A DNA stretch of 64,000 nt from positions 22,225,001-22,289,000 of the forward strand of contig NC_058498.1 in NCBI RefSeq assembly GCF_020382885.2, read 5' to 3'. The notes below the pieces were generated by a model. That model ran no database searches. It was not told where the DNA came from and was given only the letters and a program-made list of their open reading frames with translations. This DNA comes from Scatophagus argus. Taxonomy: Eukaryota > Chordata > Actinopteri > Scatophagidae. The first letter of the stretch is position 1, and the number at the start of each line of letters is the position of its first letter. Position numbers and translations under genes: made by a program. Positions 58,986 to 64,000 of the stretch are shown here, piece after piece.

Positions 58986-59108
58986 TACTTACAAAGGCTG
59001 GAGAGGATTAATTTAATAGTATCCTTTATATGGAATACTGGATGTAATTTTAAAACCTTTTCCATATTAAAATATTAATGATTAACACAATATTGCGTGA
59101 GAAGAGTG

Positions 59109-59133
59109 TTTTTTTTTTTTTTTTTTTTTTTTT
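59109..59133. repeat. Poly(T) tract
   Basis: 25 consecutive T. Confidence 0.85.
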
Positions 59134-62100
59134 GGAAGTGCACATTCCACCCAATTGTCAGGCTTTTTTTTACAACATAAATTAAATTGGCAATGGGCAA
59201 CAACATTGTATCAACAGTATGACAAGAACAACTTAACTTCAAATGAAAAAGTAAATAAATAAAAAAAAATAAAAAGATTAAACATTATCCTCAGAACTAA
59301 TTGTTATGGAGGTGCTTGAGGTGGTGATATCCATTGGTCTTAGATCTTAATATACAAAAATAATGTTAAACAAATGGCATTACTCATTACAATAGAGGCA
59401 ATTCCATAGAAAGTGGACCTTTTGTCTAATCAATAACGCAAGCTGTTGGATGGCCAAATTCCCTCACCTACCACAGAAGCACGATCCAGTCCTGTCGAAT
59501 GCCGAAGTCAGAGAGATAGAAACTGTAAGCAGAGACGTTATAAGTAAGTAAAACTAAGAAGTCAAACCCAAAGTACGAAAATTTTGGAGCTGTCCACATA
59601 TGTTTGGCCATACAGTCTATTTGTCTGTGAAGACTCATGTATATCCTCACCTAACAAGACTTCCAATTGCTTTTATATACAGATATATAAATACATACAA
59701 CATCCACCACCACCATGCTGACTCTCACTGTCTGTTCCCTACATTTTAGTACAGAGTAAAACGAATGGATTCTGATTATGGATGCAATTCCAGGTGGAAT
59801 ATTGCTGAAGCATTGCCCACCAAACAGATGTCTCCCTTGAATTCGTTACCTCAGGATCCTCCCTGAATACCAGATCAGGGGAAACATACAAGTTGTGCAC
59901 AATTCTGATTTATTTATCCATTCTATGCCTCATGCACAGACAATAGCATGCAAATTAATTGCATTTACAATAATTTCATGGTATATATCATCAAGTAGTA
60001 TGGATATAGAAGTTTGATGCTTTATTGTCTCTATTTCACAGATAAATTATACAGACTTGAATTAAAGGTGCTGCTGCTGTATCTGACATCATCACACGTT
60101 CAGGATTTGAACGATCGTTAAGAAATCTGTGAGCTTCCATACAAAATGCAGGTTACAGTTGTATTGCAGTGGCATGATAAGGTGGTCTAGACTTGTTCTC
60201 CATTCAATCATGGTTACATCATTTCCTCCCTTTAAGTGGGAGGGCGTGAAAAAAGGTGGAACTGATGATATCCATGATCTCACCCCCCTCTCCTCCTCTT
60301 CCTCCTCCTCTTTTAGCCGACCACATGGCCCAGCCTTTCTTTATTGATAGTGGGATGCTTGACAAAGCAGGGTAATTAAAGCAATAGCGCTGGTTGGTTT
60401 TCATTGATAAAGATTGGAGCCGATGCACCTCTCTGTGGTGTGTCAGCAGCAGAGAGCTCCCGTCCCCTGGATCCCTCCTTCGCCTTTCATCTCCCCCACT
60501 CAGCCATGAAAAATTCATCCAAGACCTCCAGAAATATTTATTGTAAAATCTTAGGGAGAAGTGGTAGCACTGAAAAATTCATAGCCTTATTCGCCTCCAA
60601 CAGCTGTGGACCCCTTAATTAATTTGATTGCTCACATTACACAATAAATTCATTTATACAATATTTATTTGTCCTTTTCCTCAACTTGGTCTGATCAAAC
60701 AGACATACATACAAAGATTGTTTTTTATTCTTCTTCACATACAGCACAGTATATATTGCTGTTTTAATTTCGTTCTAAAGGAGAATATTTTTCTTTCATA
60801 TAATATGACGAAGTGGGAGACCCCACAGTATAGATGTGACAGTATATGAAACCGTTTCCGCTATTTCATCAGGATAATATGATGTCACTAGAAAATAATG
60901 TCTTCTCAATTTTCTTATAATGATAAAATCTTCTGAAATAAAGACTATTGTTTGTTATTAAAATAATGACAATAAATATAATGTATGATGTTACTAACAA
61001 TTTTATTTACTTGTTTGTGTTAGCATGCTAACATTTTCTAATTAGAACTAAATACCAAGTGCAGCTGAGGTGGATGGGATTTATCTATAGTAATGAACTG
61101 TAGTATTAGCCAAAGCTTGACCTGATGATGGTGCTAGATGACAAGTTATTAGACTTCATCATCTGGGGACCATGAACTTGTATACAAAATTTCGTAGTAG
61201 TTATTTCAGTCTGTATCAAAGTAGTGAAATGACCAACAAACAAGCTGATGGACAAATACTGTCAGCAAGGCTAAAAAAGACCTTTCAAAAGGTAACCACA
61301 ACATAAAGATGGTTATTTATAATTTAAATATAATTTCTGGCAGACTGTTAGATGAATTGCGATAATGATCATCAGTGCTATATGCTACTTTCTACTGGGA
61401 TGTCCATTATTTTGCATTGTTTAATGTGTATTTTTCATCTTTCACATGTAAAGCTTGACGCACATCAGTGGGACTGCTGTTTATAATGATGACTGGTGAC
61501 AATCATCTTGCTTTGCTAGCTTTCAGATGTGTCATCACATCTAATTTAATGCTGATATATACTGCAGGACAGTCATTTCAATCTGCATTTAAGAATGCAG
61601 TCTCTCATCTCCAGCACCCCCAGCAAAAAAAACAGCTTCACCAGAAACTTTGAATAAAAATTATTCACCATGTATGACCAAATGCCTCCAAAGTGATTCT
61701 AAATGACTTTCCAGACTCTGTAATTCTTTTGCCTCTCAAGGCTGTAACGTTTTGTTTCTGAAATTGGGATTTGGGCGTACATAAACAAAATTTTACACTT
61801 CAAGATTAGGTTTGTTATTTTTTTATTCACATTCATATGAGCAGCAACCAATCTGTTGGAAGTCTTGACAGCAAGTAACAGCTAGTAACAGCTCGATTTG
61901 ACAGGTGTCTTCCTCTGCTATGTAATCACAGTGTGAGGAGCCATGCTGTGCAAAACAGACAACAGTTTTTATAATGATGGAATATCTACAGTGTGCACAC
62001 TTAAAAAGAGGACGCTCAGGGGTGCTTCAGATGCACTTTTGAATTGCATTTTTAAGTCAATGGCAGCAATATGTGAAGCACAACCCCTAAAGGTTGAATT

Positions 62101-63764
62101 TGCAGTTAGTGAATTGGACTAGATGAGAGATAATAGGGCCTATCAGACAATTCATTACCTGTGGACCCAGGTATTCACTCTTGCTGCCCACTGAGATTTG
62201 GTACCGGTCCAGTCCTGCACCAGATGTAAACTTGAGGGGAGTGCTGGGTCAGGGTTAATGATTATACCATAGTATCATGTTCTGCTCTGTTGAAGGCCAC
62301 CCTCTCACTCTGCAAAGAGGGCTCAGAGGTCAGCAGGGACATTAGTCTCAGCCCTATTCTTCATTAGCCTTGCTAATTACAGGGCTCCTCTACAGGGATG
62401 GCAGCTCATGCCTGGGACGAGCCTCCCACTCCTCTGCCTCCTGTCTTTACTTTACAACACCATGGGCCCTGCCATATGCTGTGCTTTGGTTAGCACCAAC
62501 AATGGAGACAGTTATTCTTGACTCAATGCTTCTCCCGCCAGTTTAGACATATGTCAAGTCAACCTATGTCCACACCCAAAATCGCTTGCTGGACTACGCT
62601 CTCTGACATGAAACCCTAGAATTTTACACGCTGACAGGCCCTATTTTCTGCTATGAGAAAGCTCTCTTACAGGTCCTTTGCACTGTTATCGATGGAGGGG
62701 TGGCCTGTGACATTGCCTTTGGCCTCTTATTGCCTGTTGTTGTTATGTGTAAGACAGCTCTTCTAGTGCTGGCGGCGCTCTGAGGAGCAGCACTGCCTGC
62801 TGGGAGAGGTGTCAGAATGATGATTGCTTTCTGACCTTGGCTGCCTCAACATTACATCCATAATGAAACCTGCTCTTCCTCTACAGCTGCCTCTAAATGG
62901 TAAAATGATCCTTGCAGTATGTCTTTGCCTTTGATTCCATGTGGATGCTGGCATTTGATCCTTAACATCCTCTTTTGGTGACCATGTACCTCTGGGATCT
63001 ACCATCATGGCACAGTATTTGAGTGCCTTCATTCATCCAGCTGTGGCCTTTGTTTGCAGCTCTTTGATTGGACTAGATGAATGTTGAAGTCATATTCTTA
63101 TTATTCAAAGAATCTCTAATATTACTTTTAAAACACTATTAAAATGTCACTTGGTGCTGGTGGTGTCACCTGGACTCAGTGATTGATTTGGAGAAAATGT
63201 CTAGCAGTTCAGAATTTCTGACCAATGCTGCAGTTGTCTATAAATTAAATTCCAGGTCTGCACTGTGTACTGCACTGAGCCTGGTATCATTCCCAGTGTG
63301 TTTTATACCACCATTTTGTCATGTCCTTCTGTGTCTCTGGCAAACCCAGATGGCTCCCTTTAGACTCCTGGATGAGAAACTCCAGGCTTATATGTACCTC
63401 CAATGCAATCTGCATGAAAATCAGATGATCAGAGCAAGCATAACATGATGTAGTTTACAAAGCAATAAAGTCCCAAGAGGTGTGATGGTCAGAGCTTGTC
63501 TTGTCCTGTGTGAAACCAAACATCACCTGTCTTTTCCAAGATGCCAATTCATATTAGCTACGTATTAGGAAGGCTTTGTGGCAGGAAGGATTTGCATGCC
63601 TGACACCGATGCTAAAAGGTACTTTGCGCCTGGTGAAATGCTGGTGTAGGAGTATATAGTGGGAATCAAAATACGAGTATAATGGCAAAAATGTTTACAT
63701 CATAAAATGATGCAGCGCTTGTTGTTAAGGTACTGCAAATTTTCATGATGTCACAGGTGTCACT

Positions 63765-63885
63765 TGTAGACAACAATGCACATTAAACTTTGATGCAAAT
63801 GCACCACGATTAGCCAAAATGCTATTGTTCATCTAATCCAAGGGCAGATGTTACTTAGTCACTCTGAAAAACTATGACAATGACA
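63765..63885. repeat. Dispersed fish repeat, copy 2
   Basis: It shares AAATGCACCACGATTAGCCA and the following CTATGACAA.GACAAAA-like block with 43455-43600. Confidence 0.45.
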
Positions 63886-64000
63886 AAACAAGGAGTTTCC
63901 TCTCTGTTGTTCTTTTTAACTAGCACAAAGACACAGTTCAGTCAAAATAAGAAAGTGGTGCTTCTTCCTTAAGGAAATTATAAGTGTAAATAGTACTGAC

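Larger units (their letters stand above)
52196..64000. other. Non-coding stretch beyond lrrc8d
   Basis: No open frame resembles a known protein. It holds a (TAA)n repeat, poly(A/T) tracts and a few dispersed repeats listed separately. Stretches such as 52980-53450, 55040-55400, 60330-60640 and 62100-62540 are free of recognisable repeats, mixed in composition and contain TAATTA or paired AAAAATTCAT motifs. They could be conserved non-coding elements, which cannot be tested without an alignment. Confidence 0.5.

Noticed and set aside
1..64000. CRISPR arrays, operons, prophage or toxin-antitoxin systems
   Set aside because: The DNA is vertebrate with spliced genes; the short tandem repeats are microsatellites and none has a repeat-spacer structure.

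Overview
The window looks like nuclear DNA of a ray-finned (teleost, probably percomorph) fish. It is AT-rich and intron-containing, has long non-coding stretches, and is full of decayed Tc1-like and hAT-like transposons, MITE-like elements and short tandem repeats of the kinds common in fish. I could not assign a species. I see no rRNA, tRNA, CRISPR or bacterial-type feature.

Three protein-coding genes are well supported. (1) kyat3, a kynurenine/cysteine-conjugate aminotransferase, lies on the minus strand at 21602-28040. I reconstructed 13 coding exons that join in frame to 450 residues plus a stop. (2) lrrc8c, a volume-regulated anion channel subunit, lies on the plus strand: a 46-codon first coding exon (36494-36631), a 3.0 kb intron and one large exon (39620-41869), giving 795 residues. 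(3) lrrc8d, a paralogous channel subunit, lies on the plus strand as one coding exon (45828-48383, 851 residues). GC/CpG-richer promoter-like segments with exon donors sit near 29.2-29.4 kb (kyat3, minus), 31.6-31.8 kb (lrrc8c, plus) and 44.0-44.2 kb (lrrc8d, plus). kyat3 and lrrc8c are therefore divergent, and lrrc8c and lrrc8d are in tandem. The same neighbourhood exists in mammals (human 1p22), but there is no LRRC8B, GBP or RBMXL1-like ORF between kyat3 and lrrc8c here.

Region by region: 1-5.3 kb is non-coding. 5.3-10.4 kb is a transposon-rich patch (MITEs, a hAT transposase relic, a Tc1-like 3' end). 10.4-20.6 kb is mostly non-coding, with a few orphan exon-like ORFs and common repeats. 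20.6-20.9 kb is a promoter/first-exon-like segment of unknown gene. 21.6-29.4 kb is kyat3, with a 1.57 kb Tc1-like element in one intron. 29.6-35.2 kb is repeats plus the lrrc8c 5' end. 36.5-42.8 kb is lrrc8c. 44-49.5 kb is lrrc8d. 49.5-64 kb is non-coding with scattered repeats and possible conserved non-coding elements.

The two LRRC8 proteins belong to a family that forms hexameric plasma-membrane VRAC channels with the obligatory subunit LRRC8A, which is not in this window. KYAT3 is an unrelated PLP enzyme that happens to be an ancient neighbour. I did not find a clearly new biological system. The most interesting points are a direct repeat bracketing the main lrrc8c exon, a GC-AG intron and a likely dual-targeting N-terminus in kyat3, an IR/DR-type Tc1 element in kyat3, and a fold-back Tc1 arrangement upstream of lrrc8c.
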